This document shows, piece by piece, positions 32,614 through 44,060 of a stretch of DNA of 64,000 nucleotides. A program made the position numbers and the translations under genes. Each line of letters begins with the position of its first letter. Positions within the stretch are counted from its first letter, which is position 1. The notes beneath the pieces are model-generated. The model worked only from the letters and a program-made list of their open reading frames with translations. It ran no database searches and was not told the origin of the DNA. Origin of the DNA: Neostapfia colusana (lineage: Eukaryota > Streptophyta > Magnoliopsida > Poales > Poaceae); the NCBI GenBank assembly GCA_030760725.1, contig JASWHV010000019.1, forward strand, positions 37,141,944-37,205,943, read 5' to 3'.

Positions 32614-34020
32614 CAAATGCCAACATTGTGGGCACCAAGTGGGTGTTTCACAACAAACAAGACGAATATGAGTGGTGACAAGGAACAAGGCAAGACTTGT
32701 GGTCAAGGGGTACTCACAAGTCAAAGTTTTGGATTTTGATAAAACCTTTGTTCTCGTAGCTAGGCTTGAGTCAATTTATATTTTATTAGCTTATGCTACT
32801 CACCATGATCAAGCTTTACCAAATGGATGTGTAAAGTGTCTTCCTAAATGGGCAAATATAGGAGGTGTATGTGGAGCAACCCTCGGGTTTTGAAGACCAA
32901 GTATATCCTAACCATGTTTATAAATTGCATAAGGCTCTCTATGACCTCAAACAAGCTCCTAGAGCTTCGTATGAATGTATTAGGGATTTCCTTATTGAAA
33001 ATGGTTTTAGGATAGGAAAATCTGATTATACACTCTTCACAAAAAAATTTGATGATGATTTATTTGTATGCCAAATATATGTCGATGACATTATATTTGG
33101 TTCTACTAACAAGTCTTTTATGATGATTTTTGTAAAATAATAACGGATAGGTTTGAGATGTCCATGATGGGGGAGTTGAAGTTCTTTTTAGGTTTTTATG
33201 TTCAACAACTCAAAGATGGCACATTCATAAGTCAAACGAAGTACACTCAAGATATACTCAAGAAATTTGACATAGACAAGGTCAAGCCCATCAAGACGCC
33301 CATGGGGACAAATTGACATCTAGACCTCAATGAAGATGGAACTAGCTAAGACCAAAAGGTATATCGCTCCATGATTGGTTCCTTACTCTATCTTTGTGCA
33401 TCTAGTCATGATATTATGCTTAGTGTGTGTATGTGTGCGAGATTTCAAGCCACACCCAAAGAATGTCAACTGAGGGCCGTTAAGAAATCTTAAGAAATCT
33501 AGTTTACACACCTATGGTATCCGAAAGGCTCAAAGTTTAATCTCATTGCATACTCCGATGCAGATTATGCCGGGTGTAAGGTTGATAGGAAGACTACATC
33601 AAAAACTTGTCAATTATTAGGTAGGTCTCTCGTTTCGTTGTCCTCTAAGAAACAAAACTACATTGCTTTGTACATGGCCGAAGCAGAGTATGTCGCAGCC
33701 GGAAGTTGTTGTGCACAACTTCTATGGATGAAACAAACTCTAAAGGACTATGGTCATGATATAAACCATATTCCACTTTTATGTCACAATGAGAGTGCCA
33801 TTAAAATTGCCCACAACCCTGTTGAGAACTCTAGGACCAAGCACATAGATATCCGACATTATTTCCTAAGAGAGATCATTCAATCAAGGGGGATATAGTC
33901 ATTTCAGGTGTTAGAACCGAAAAACAACTAGCCGATATCTTCACCAAGCCACTAGATGAGAAACGGTTTTGTGAACTTAGGAACGAGCTAAATATTCTAG
34001 ACTTCAGAAATGTGGCTTGA
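32614..34020 (+). pseudogene. SIRE-like copia pol remnant: RT and RNase H
   Basis: Begins inside RT ('GTKWVF', then 'TRNKARLVVKGYSQV'), continues with 'VEQPSGFED', 'YVDDIIFGSTN', 'FEMSMMGELKFFLGF' and RNase H motifs ('AEAEYVAAGSCCAQLLWM', 'TKHIDIRHYFLRE') and ends 'LADIFTKPLDE...' at TGA 34018-34020. These are hallmarks of SIRE/Maximus-type Ty1/copia polymerases. The YVDD active site is intact, but frames break near 32850, 33125, 33325 and 33480. The upstream gag, protease and integrase were separated by the B1 insertion and lie outside the window. Confidence 0.88.
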
Positions 34021-34930
34021 AGTGTTGCACAAATGCTGTGATTTAGAATAGGTTTGCAAAAATAAGATAGCTAGAAAACATAGAATGAGTTGATTGTGAA
34101 AAATACCCAAATTTTAGCTCCAAAATGCCTCTTCGATCTAATATGGTCATGATATATGTGAGTAATTGCTTGGTGGGAAAAGTATGCAACATATCGGTGA
34201 AAACTTGTCCAAAATGATCATCAAGTCCTATTTAATCTATGCATATATCATATATACGTAAATAGCCTGGACAAGTCCGGGTATAACCCGGACTAGTCCG
34301 TGCTGGCAGTCCGGACAAAGGACCGGACAAGTCCTATGTGAGGAACCGGACTAGTTCGGTAGGTCCGGGCATATCCAGTGCGGGGGTATATAAACCCCCA
34401 CCCGACTACATAGGTTCTTTTCCCCCTCTTTCCCCTCCACTTGAGCGTAAAGGACTCTCTCAACCGCCCCAAGGAGATTTCCATCTCCATCCACCAAAAT
34501 CTTGCGAAAATCATCGGATCTTCAAGTTTGGAGCACGGGGAGCTCTTCCCCATCGGATTTTTTCATGTCCCCAGCAAGATTTGGTGTTTTCTCAACCTCA
34601 AGATATTTTTGACCTAACTTCTCACTTTTCTCAAATCCATGTGAATCCTGTGGTCTAGATCAAATGTAGGTTTAGGGAATGCTTGTATACCATCCCAATC
34701 ATGCCCTTGTGAAGTATTATTATACATTTTTCAGAATTTGTGCGAGATTTGAGAACTTAGGGTTAGAAACTGTAGAGTCTGGACTAATCCTGACACCGAT
34801 ACCGGACTAGTCAGCAGATGTCCCAGACTAGTTGTGTACCTGACAGTTTCAACCTCTAAATTTGGTTTCGCATGATTTCTTTTCATCCTTTCATTCTAGA
34901 ATGTTACTCCCATCATGTGTAAATGTCAAG
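34021..34930 (+). other. SIRE-like intergenic region with repeated GGACTAGTCCGG motifs and TATA box
   Basis: Noncoding. 34260-34380 and 34780-34840 are dense in GGAC(T/A)-GTCCGG-type palindromic units, and a TATATAA at 34387-34393 lies in the palindrome GGGGTATATAAACCCC. The 3' LTR (48960-49440) carries the same unit type. A second promoter driving the downstream ORF, or a relic of LTR sequence, are both possible. Confidence 0.55.
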
Positions 34931-35948
34931 ATGACAACGGAAACGGTGACTCACGAGATTAGGAGCAAGAAGGGAGCAAAAGCCGAGTCTTCGGCTTATC
35001 TCACCAAACGTGTGGTCTCCAAGGTTCCTAGGACCACCGCTGACAAGGGCAAGGGGCCGACTTCCTAGTCACAGCTCAGCAGCAGTGACAGCGGTTCGGG
35101 TACAAGGGGGACCAATTGAGCCCTTGGTGGTGTCGGTGCCCATTCGGGACCCGATCGCCGAACTCATTTGAAGGACTACAGCCAGAATGCTATGGGTGCC
35201 TAGAACAACTGAGAAGAATAGATCTATAATTATGAGAAGATGACCGCTGATCCCAGGTTTTGGATGAACATCCACTGCAATTACTATTACACCGTCTACC
35301 TCACAAAGAAGAAGCCAGTGATTGATGTTCAGTGGATTGACTGGGAATACATGGCAAAGAAGGAGAATGTCATGATTAAATGAGTTGAGGCAGCTTACGA
35401 GTTTCATGGGATCAAGAGGCTTATGGGCATGTAATACCCATGGAACAATGAAGTGATCCTCCAATTTTATACTATGGTGTATTTTCACTCGGATGGAGAA
35501 TCACGGATCACATGGATGACACACGATGAGCAATACACCGTGTCGTACAACACAAGCGGCACCATCGATGGCTGCCCCTCCTCCTATATCCACGGGTACC
35601 TCCAGCGGTCTTCCAAAGGTACTCAAGTCTATCCTCACTATGTGTCGTGACAATCGAGTGAATATTCAGAAGTAGAAGGCAGCTAGAAAGAGGCATAGTT
35701 GCTATGTGAAGGACAACGTCACGGTGATTTGTGCCAATATGGAGATACAACTGGTGGGATCTCCGGGGACATCTGAGGATAGCGATGAGTACATCCCAGA
35801 CTTCCCCGTGCTCACCCCCGATGAGCTTGCTTTCTTTGGAGGAGGCGGAGCTTCTACAAACGCATAACCTCCCGCACGTGACGACGACGACGAAGCTGGC
35901 GAGGGAAGCAACGGTGAGTACGAGGAGGATGAGGAAAACGAGGAGTAG
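34931..35948 (+). pseudogene. SIRE-like third ORF (env-like position), broken
   Basis: Starts at ATG 34931 with a basic segment rich in Lys, Ser and Thr, then a region reading in changing frames 'DPRFWMNIHC', 'WIDWEYMAKKEN', 'FHGIKRLMG', 'VILQFYTMVYFHSDGE', and an acidic Asp/Glu-rich tail ending at TAG 35946-35948. This pattern is that of the ORF found between pol and the 3' LTR in SIRE/Maximus copia elements, usually called env-like although its role is unproven. Stops near 35067, 35200 and 35430 plus frame changes show it is dead. No signal peptide or clear membrane segment was seen. Confidence 0.65.
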
Positions 35949-36154
35949 GATATACATCGAGCGGCCTCCTCTCTTTTTCCTTTTTGGTGTTGTGATGCCA
36001 AAGGGGGAGAAGAGAGTATATTTATCTATTTATCTCTATTTGAACATGGCTTGTATTTGTGTGATGAGGACTAAGTTTAATACTTATGGACGTGGTGTGT
36101 AATTATGTGTTAAGATTATTGTATTATCTTTTATGGACATGATGTGTTGGTATC
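35949..36154 (+). other. SIRE-like 3' untranslated part, left of the E4 insertion
   Basis: Contains a purine tract CCAAAGGGGGAGAAGAG (35998-36014), typical after the third ORF of SIRE elements, and ends at GTATC, the likely E4 target site. Confidence 0.6.
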
Positions 36155-37426
36155 TGTCGGTACCCTGCAAACCGGGTACCCCTGCGCAGTATATGAAAAG
36201 ATAGCCTGGGCCCCGCCTCCCCGCTGAGGCGGGCCCCAGCGTAAGCCACGTGCCCTAGGCCCCATGGTCAGCCCTGGGGATGACACGTGTGCATGAGCAC
36301 TGGAGCTGACATGTGTCAAGGGCTCCGGCCCGAGCCTCCCCATTGAGGTGAGGTCCGGGGCTGACACGTGTCCCCTGGCTCCGAGCCGCTTCCCCGCTGA
36401 GGGCAGCTCCGGTGCAGACACGTGCCCTGCGCTCCAGCCCGAGCCTCCCCACTGAGGTGAGGTCAAGGGCTGACACATGTCCCCTGGGCTCTGGCCCTAG
36501 CCTCCCCGCTGAGGTGAGGTCCGAGGCTGACACATTGTCTCCTGGGCTCCGGCCTGAGCCTCCACGCTGAGGTGAGGTCCAGGGCCGACACGTGTCCCCT
36601 GGCTTCGAGCCACCTTCCCACTGAGGACAGTTCCGGTACAGACGTGTGCCATGGGATCCGGCCCGACCTCCCTGCTGAGGTGAGGTCTAGAGCTGCAACG
36701 TGTCCCCTGAACCAAGCCCGCCGATAAGAGCTCTAGAGCCGCCGCACGCCCCATGATCCGTCGTGGGCCGTGGGTCGATGAAGTCAAGAAGAAAGTGCAC
36801 TATCAGGCTTCACATTCAAGGCGCGTGCTTTCCCCAGAAACATGGCGCACTTCACAAGCCTGCGTCCCTTGCCCGTTCGCCATTATGGTGACAAGATAAG
36901 ACGGTAAGGCGTGATAGCAGTACAGTGCTTCCCAACGGCATGAAGCCTCCCAAGCAGAGCGAGAAGACGCGGAGACAAGACGGCATCTTCATCATCACCT
37001 GATACGCGGTCAGGGATGCTCAACGTGCCATACGGCGGGACTTAACTCTCCCACCGCCCACTCTACTCAGAGGACGAAGCCCTAGACTTTGTATAGGGTT
37101 TACATAGCTCTGGGGCCACCTATCGGGCTGCCCTATTGTAACCACCCCGGCCTTGAACTATAAAAGGACCGGTGTGACCACCCGGCAAAGGGTTCAGCGT
37201 ATTTCACATCCCAGATCCCACAATACACAAGCACTCACGCTCAAGCAATAGAACAAGCACTCCTGTGGACGTATACGCTCCAACGGCCCAAACCACGTAA
37301 ATCTCAGTGTCCATCAGCTCTCTCGAGCCCAGGTCGTGTAGGGCGCCAAGCCCCCTCCAAAAACAAAGAACCTCACGGGCTGCTTCCAAGCAGGCAGGGA
37401 GGAGTGTCGCAGCTCACACTGTGACA
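36155..37426 (+). repeat. E4 5' LTR (1272 bp)
   Basis: TGTCGGTACCCTGC... to ...CACACTGTGACA. Contains tandem CACGTGTCC units (36240-36710) upstream of a TATA box TATAAAA (37159-37165), then a leader. It is followed by TTTGGCGCGGCAGG, the primer-site position (a non-Met tRNA type; tRNA not assigned). Confidence 0.85.
36240..36710 (+). repeat. Tandem G-box units in E4 5' LTR
   Basis: About eight units of roughly 55-60 bp, each with a GACACGTGTCCCCTGG-type core and GCTGAGGTGAGGTCC. Lie upstream of the TATA box at 37159. Confidence 0.8.
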
Positions 37427-37472
37427 TTTGGCGCGGCAGGTAGGGGGGGCTTTCTGCGCTCTCCACGCGACC

Positions 37473-37613
37473 ATGGTGAACATCACCTCTAATGGCAAGA
37501 CTTCTCGCCCAGCTCACCGTCGTCTCCAGGCGGGAGATGACAAGGCTACCCCCACTCCAGGCCGGGCAGACCTAGCCAAGCTAGCAGCCAAGTGGCCAGC
37601 ACACTCTGTGTGA
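37473..37613 (+). pseudogene. E4 gag start remnant
   Basis: ATG 37473 follows the primer site and gives about 46 residues, Lys/Arg/Pro rich, to TGA 37611-37613. Protease sequence follows almost at once, so nearly all of gag (capsid and zinc knuckle) has been deleted. Confidence 0.5.
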
Positions 37614-37669
37614 TGTACAAGGGTTCTTCTGATATCTCGTCCAAACGAGCTGTCAAGACCCGTCAAGTA

Positions 37670-38237
37670 GTGGCAGCACCCGCCCTGGTCCCGGGACCGG
37701 CGCCACATCGCAAATGGATTGAGACGCCGATTAGCTTCGACTCCTTTGACTGTCCCGAGAACATGGTGGGCGTCGGGCAGCTGCCCCTTCTCATCGCCCC
37801 GACCATCTCCAACGTGAAGCTCTACCACGTGCTGATGCATGGCGGGGCGGCCCTCAACGTTATCAGCCCTGCAGCTTTCAAAAAGTTGCAAATCTCTATG
37901 TCTCAGCTTACCCCCTCGAGACCATTCTAAGGGGTAGGTCAGGACCCAATCTTTCCCATGCGGTAGCATCTCCCTCCCAATGACATTCGGGACGCCTGAG
38001 AACTACCATACAGATAGCGTCATCTTTGACATGGTGAAGGTCAGCCTCCCCTTCAACGCCATAATCGGCAGACCAGCTCTGTACCGGTTCATGGCGGTAT
38101 TCCACTACGGCTACTTAGTTCTGAAGATGTCAACCCCGAGTGGCGTCCTCAAGATTGGCGGTGACCGCAGCTGTCTCGGCGCTGGAAAAGCCCTAAGCGC
38201 TGGCAGCAGCACAGGAGGCCGCTCCCGGTCACGCTGA
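37670..38237 (+). pseudogene. E4 aspartic protease, catalytic Asp replaced
   Basis: 'WIETPISFDSFDCPENM' and 'YHVLMHGGAALNVISPAAF' match Tat-type proteases, where the catalytic motif is normally DGG or DGA; here the Asp codon is CAT (His). TAA at 37928 is followed by a frame change, after which 'MVKVSLPFNAIIGRPALYRFMAV' continues the domain to about 38237. It would release gag and pol products in a live element; this copy is inactive on both counts. Confidence 0.75.
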
Positions 38238-38439
38238 AGCTAGCCACCCGTAAAAATGTATCAGTGAGGGGTGGCATCTGCACCCCGTGTGCAGCCCTCA
38301 GATGGCTAGGACGTACCAGTCAAGATCGTCCAAATCGGCCCTAATGTCGCCCAGACCACCCGGATTGCCGGGGGCCTGGGAGGCAAATAGGAAGATGCGC
38401 TCGTCACCTTCCTCCGGGTGAATGTCGACGTTCTTGCCT

Positions 38440-39444
38440 GGCAACCGTCAAAAATGCCCAGGATCCCCAGGGAGGTGATTGAGCACCAACTGAAGATCCA
38501 TCACGATGCCCGTCCGGTCCAACAGAAGCCTCGGAAGCAATCGAGCGGCAGATCTTCTCTGTGAAGAAATCAAGAAGCTGCTTGATGCTGGCTTCATCCG
38601 AGAGATCCACCATCCGCGATGATTGGCTAACCCTGTTGTCATCCCCAAGGCTGGCGGTAAGCTACGCATGTGCATCGACTACACCACCCTCAATAAGGCA
38701 TGTCCAAAGGATCTGTTCCATCTCCCCCTGTATAGACCAAATAGTCGATTCTACATCCGGCTGTGAACTACTGTGTTTCCTAGACACGTATTCAGGTTTC
38801 CACCAGATACCTATGTCTAGGGAAGATGAAGAACATACCGCCTTCATCACAGTAGATGGTCTATACTGCTATGTGTCCATGCCTTATAGTCTAAAGAATG
38901 CCCTTCCCACTATTGTGCGTGCAATGCACAAGACGTTCGGGAACCTCGTTCAGGACCTGGTCGAGGTTTATGTCGATGACATCGTAGTGAAGGTTAAGTC
39001 GCAACCATCCGTGCTCGATAACCTAGCCCTAGTCTTCGATAGGCTGCGTTCCACACACACGAAGTTGAACCGAGACAAATGTGTCTTCGGGGTCTCTGCC
39101 GGGAAGCTACTCGGTTTCTAGGTCTCATACCGAGGTATCAAAGCTAACTCAGAGAAGATTAAGGCGATAGAACTGATGCCGCCCCCTGTCCGCATCAAGG
39201 ATGTGTAGAAGCTTACCGGATGCTTGGCTGCACTCTGCCGGTTTATCTCTAGACTGGCCGAGCAAGATCTTCCGTTCTTCAAGCTTCTACGGAAGTCTGG
39301 TCCATTCATATCGACCGAGGAGGCAGATGAGGCATTCTAGGAGCTCAAGAAGTTCCTCACAACGCTACCAGTCATGGTGTTCCCTGAATAAGGCGAGCCA
39401 CTGCTCCTCTACATCGCTGCCACAACCAAAGTCGTGAGCCGCGA
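38440..39444 (+). pseudogene. E4 reverse transcriptase and start of RNase H
   Basis: Recognisable as Tat-type RT: 'IPREVIEHQLKIHHDARPVQQKPR' region, then 'GKLRMCIDYTTLNKACPKD' in another frame, 'DQIVDSTSGCELLCFLDTYSGFHQI', and the active-site YVDD at 38969-38980, which is intact. 'VFGVSAGKLLGF' is followed by TAG 39119, and further stops occur near 39206, 39340 and 39389. Early RNase H ('LLLYIAATTKVVS') is cut at 39444 by the solo LTR. Confidence 0.8.
39440..39444 (+). repeat. Target duplication of solo LTR, left copy
   Basis: CGCGA before TGTAAGGG; identical five bases at 43479-43483. Confidence 0.93.
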
Positions 39445-41979
39445 TGTAAGGGCTCAAGTTTTGCATACACTCAAAGTGTTCATCACTCCACACACACACC
39501 TCATTTGAGGAAGTTTTATGAACATCTTTGAAGAGCAAGTAAACACCATCAACATAGTCATTAGATGATAAACTCACAAAATGCAAAAGTCGTACTTCCC
39601 ACATGCATCATATAGGGGCTGAGCATATGAAAAACTTCTACACCTTGCTAGGAATGCTCATGCCGAATTTCACCCAAATCCTAAACCTTTGGAGGCTAGT
39701 TTGAACTTAAATTCAAATTCAAACTCCTTTCATCCCATGAATTCAAAAGTGGGATCCATATTCACACTCAGGACATTTTTGTGAGCTCACACACCAATTT
39801 TCACTCCATTTGGAGTTGATATTGACATGATCCATTTTGGCTAAATTCAACTCAAATTTGAATTTCAGTTCATATGTGCTACAAATTCAATCAAACCAAT
39901 TCCACAATTTGATCACTTAACAAACCAAATCCCAATTTTGGTTATTGATCAAATGACCAAGGGTAGGAAGGTCCCTACTGTTTTGAGCAGTGGGAAAAAA
40001 TTGAATTTCAGAGGTTAAACTAGGGGGTGGGGCCCTCTTGTCAGCCTCACAAGTGAGCAAACCGACCGAGAAACAGAGGTTTCGGTTCTCGGGTTGCAGC
40101 AGCGGGCGCCGGCGAGGAAACGGCGATACAGCACCTGCTTGCCGCCTCTGGCCACCGAGCCGCCTCTCTGCTCTCTTATCCTCGTGCCCGACCGCTCCCG
40201 GATCTTTTCACTGCTCACAGCTCGATTGCTTTGTTCCCGAACGAAAGAACATCGCCGCTCACCTGAACTCGCTGTGCCACCATCAACCGGCCGAAGCAAC
40301 GGCTTGCACACTGAACTGAGGTCGCACACGAGGTCGCCAACCTTCACTCGACGTGTTCCAGCCCTCGGCCGCGTGTGACTGCCTTCCGTCGAGCTCCACA
40401 GCACCGTTCTTTCTTCATTGGTTCAAACCAAGCTGCCACCACTGGAACAACTCGTCCGGCCACCACAGCCCACCTTTCGCCGAGCTGTGAACAGCAGAGG
40501 TTCGTCGTAGTTCCCTCTCTCATTACCGCAAGCTCCGGCAGCGTGACATAAGCTGCTGTTGCTGGAATTTCATGGTTTTGCGCCGGGTGTACAAAAGAGG
40601 CCGCCGGACCACTTCGCACAATTCATGTTACGCACCGCACCACTCATCACCTAACTTAGAGAACTATTTCTAGACGTCCGTGTGAGTCCATAAGATCAGG
40701 AACTTCGGAGAACCATCGGGTATAGCCACCGTTCTCCGAGTTTTGCTAGTGTTTCCGATTTCCGACCTGGGTCGCACGGTGACATACTAGTTGGGGCCAT
40801 TCTCGAGCTCATTTGAGTTCATGACGACCTTCCCTATGGTGCACTGATGCACTACGACCTTTTACTCGATCATTTGGGGTGCTAGGAAGCCCGGCCGACA
40901 CGGCCGAAGTTCTTCCGAAGCCGCCGCTCATTGCCGGCCATACTCCGGTTGTTTTCATGTCAAGCTAAGGCCAGCACCGTGTTCCTCGTACGGATTCAAG
41001 CAGAGGTGGAGAAAATCTCAAAGTTCGCGGCATGGCAGAGCCCCTCCGGCGAGCACTCCGGCAAAGGGGGCGGCAGCCGAGCGCGGGATGACGGGAGGTT
41101 GAAGAAGCCCCCGGCCCCATGCGTCAGCAAGCAGATATTTAAACCGGGGATCAGATGTGGCTCTGGATCATCTGTGGCTTCGCGCGTAAAACTCCGTGGC
41201 CCCGTGTGTCAGCCGCTGAGGAGCCGACACGTAGCCCCGGTCCCACGCGCAGTAATTTAAACATTTCTCGAATTTCAGTTTCTAGTTCAAACTTCAAACC
41301 CACATAACTTTGGCTAGGAAAATCGAAATTGAGTGAACAAAATTTTGTTGGATTAAGCTCTCTAATTACTTTCAAAAAAATTAAGTTTCACTTTATGAAA
41401 ATCCTTATTTCGCCAGAATTCATTCTTCAAACTTTAAAGTGTTTAGAATTTTAACTGGAGAACCAATTAGTGGAAAATTCTGAAATTTGGTCATGATGTT
41501 CATCATAATATCCCTGAGCTACCATAAAAATTTCAGATCCATTTAAGCTCATTTGATCCACCTAATGGTGTGATTAATATAACTGTTCCAGAGAAAATGA
41601 AAAATGTCCAGAAACATTTTTCATATTTTCTCTGAACTTGTTTAGCTCATATCTTTTGCTAGAAGTCTTCAAATTAGGTGAAACCAACTCCATTAGAACC
41701 CTCTAAAATCTAGTTTCCAGAAAGTCAAGGCTTTCTCCATGAAAATCCCTAGAACACGCTAAGAGCTCCAATTAAGGCCAAATACACATTTATTTGTGGA
41801 GGGCTCAAATGAGCTTTGCTGCAAATGAAATTTGGCCAAATCACTTTTAGGTTGTATCCAAACCACAGTAAAAATTTCAGAGTCATTGGGCCTGTCTAGC
41901 AGTTCCTATAGTCTTAATAATATTAACTCTAAACTCACATACATTTAAATTGATATATACATGTATTTGTCTCATGTAG

Positions 41980-42060
41980 TCGCTAAGGTTGAGGAGGAGC
42001 CCGAAGTCTTAGATTTCATAACTACGGAGGAACAGCTAGTCTACAACCAACAGCAGCTAG
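41980..42060 (+). other. Exon-like segment alpha in the solo LTR
   Basis: 81 nt again, same phase, after CTCATGTAG, with an in-frame ATG at 41961. Five of the eleven codons that differ from E2 are synonymous. The donor is the weaker GCATGC. Confidence 0.5.
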
Positions 42061-42920
42061 GCATGCTCCGGTTTGCATTAGCCTTTTTATAAATTTATTG
42101 TTTTGAGAACTTACATTGAGTATCCACTTTACTTCTACATTAGAGTCTTGTTTGAAAACCCAAATGCATAGCCAAAAAAAACCAGGGTTTTTGGGCTTAG
42201 GTTTTAAATCTCGAGTAGCCACTGCAATGCTAAACTAGTTTAGGATTCGGTACAAGTCGAGTAGTTGGAACTGCTCACGAGAATAGGCTAGAGGCACACA
42301 ACTCGGTTAGATATAGCAAATGGAACACATGGCAAGAAAAATGAGACCAAGCGGAGAGTAAGAGCAGCAGCACGTTGGGACCTGGGTGCCATAACTACGT
42401 TTGTGTCGATTGAGGACCGAGCCGTGTGCGGGCCTGTTGAACAAGCTAGAACAGTACCGAAGACCAACCAGATATATGGGAACCAGAAAACCGATGTAAT
42501 TCGGGTAGCTAGGTGTTGAGGCATTGCTTGTTGTCTAGAGGGTAGGTTGAGAGCTTGAGGTGTAAATCGGCTGGCGGCACTGTGGATGCGCGCGCAGAGA
42601 CCTCTTGCTTGGGACGATAGGACCGGTTCAACATTTGGCTGACGGATGAAAGGTGGTTGTGTACGACGTCCGTGATGGTTGCTGTAGGAAACATCGAGTA
42701 CGGGCGTACGTGACAGGTTATTCGGGTAACCCTGCAGGTGTAAATCGATTATAATCACCATCCCTTGCGGTCAGTGAGTACCCCTTGTTCACTGTACCGT
42801 GGCGTAGAAAGAACAGGCTAGAGTCATATTAAAAGTTGCTGATTGAAAGCTATACCTTGGTTGCTAATGAAATGTTGTAGTTTAGAGCAAATTAAAGTTC
42901 TCTTCAACCTTGGGCAAAGC

Positions 42921-42965
42921 ACATGAGAGAAATATGTTTCTTGTTTGATTGCGGCTCTCTTATGT
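42921..42965 (+). other. Conserved LTR hairpin, solo LTR
   Basis: ACATGAGAGA pairs with TCTCTTATGT; the single difference from E2 creates a G-U pair, so the stem is kept. Confidence 0.65.
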
Positions 42966-43157
42966 GTCTTAGCATGAGGTTCTCCACAACTTGCTGCCAA
43001 AAACTTGAAAGTAAGGTTCAACTATTTAGGCGTGTCCTTTGCAACTTACTTTCCTATTACACATTGCAATTCTAGCATGTAGAGTTACATGTGTAGGTAA
43101 GACGGGTCAGACTTGCTGAGCCATCGTGCTCACTGCTGGTGTTTGAAGCTTTTGCAG

Positions 43158-43246
43158 GGTGTTATGAGGAGGAGACTCCCGAGGAGGAGACGGATCTCCA
43201 AGAAGGCAACCCCGTTGAATGGGAGTCGTGCACGCCGCCGTGTTAG
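43158..43246 (+). other. Exon-like segment beta in the solo LTR
   Basis: 89 nt after TTTTGCAG to TAG 43244-43246, no indel relative to E2. Of 14 differing codons, about eight are synonymous. 'CYEEETPEEE' and 'VEWESCTPP' are recognisable. Confidence 0.5.
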
Positions 43247-43478
43247 TTTGTGTGCGTACTAGGGGGGACACGTTCACGGGCCGAACGTGAACTCTTTTGC
43301 GTAGTCTACGTCCGTGAGTGTAGACTCGACTTATTTTGTTGTAAACATGTTCAAAAATAGTTAATTGTAATAAAACTTTTGCTTCCTCTTTGTATCTTTT
43401 ATGTGCATTATTCAGTGTTGTGCAACGCAGCATCCCTCAGCGTGATTCGGGCTAGTCGAGGCTGGTTGGGCCCTTGCA

Positions 43479-43483
43479 CGCGA
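43479..43483 (+). repeat. Target duplication of solo LTR, right copy
   Basis: CGCGA, identical to 39440-39444. Confidence 0.93.
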
Positions 43484-43578
43484 CCAGAACTCTGTCGTCC
43501 TCAAGTTCCAGAGGATGCCCTTGTTGCTGTTGGCCTAATGCCCCAGAGCTCAGACTCTGCAGTAAATCCTTGGGATGG

Positions 43579-44060
43579 GTAAGTAATCAGGTCCCAAGCG
43601 GGTGGACCTGATAATCGACGCATATCTGGGTCCGAGCTCCCAGAATGCAGTTCCGGACCCAGGGGTCTGGGGGCCCTGAGTTTCGGACCTCCCCAAGAAG
43701 AGCTAGTCGGGTCTCAACTGCCTAGACCTGGCAAAAGGCGTGCATCCGGGTCCCAGCTCTTGGAATGCAGTTCCGGGCCTGGGAGCCTGGGGGCCAGGGG
43801 TCCCGGACCTCCCCGAGAAGAACCAGATGGGTCCCAACCATCTGGACCCAGCAACAGGCGTGCACCTGGGTTCGAGCTCCCAGAGTGCAGTCCTGAGGGG
43901 GCCAGGGGTCCCCAGGTCCTGGACCTCACCAAGAAGAGCTGGATGGGCCACAGACGCCAAGAACTGACAACTGGTGTGCACCTGGGTCCGAGCTCCTAGA
44001 GTGCAGTCCCGGGCCCGGGGGCCTGGGGCCGTCAAGTCCCGGACCTATACAAGAAGACGC
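43579..44060 (+). repeat. Minisatellite of about 120-bp units inside E4 RNase H region
   Basis: Units start at 43619, 43739, 43859 and 43975 (120, 120, 116 bp and a partial), with a partial unit before 43619. Each has 'CTGGGTCCGAGCTCCCAGA-TGCAGT' and 'CGGACCTCCCCAAGAAGA' blocks. They lie between the RNase H start and its continuation at 44060. Confidence 0.85.

Larger units (their letters stand above)
39445..43478 (+). repeat. Solo LTR of the E2 (A) family, 4034 bp
   Basis: Starts TGTAAGGGCTC and ends GGGCCCTTGCA between perfect CGCGA duplications, with no internal region: the product of recombination between two LTRs. It aligns with the E2 LTRs but is clearly more diverged, including a differing GC-rich core (40030-41250). 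It keeps alpha (41980-42060), the hairpin (42921-42965), beta (43158-43246) and AATAAA-type sequence near 43368. Confidence 0.92.

Noticed and set aside
35069..35488. Minus-strand 139-codon ORF
   Set aside because: Antisense to the SIRE third ORF remnant and without recognisable motifs.
36240..36710. Regular repeats resembling a CRISPR array
   Set aside because: Units are diverged, spacers are as repetitive as repeats, and they sit in a plant LTR promoter; they are tandem enhancer-like repeats.
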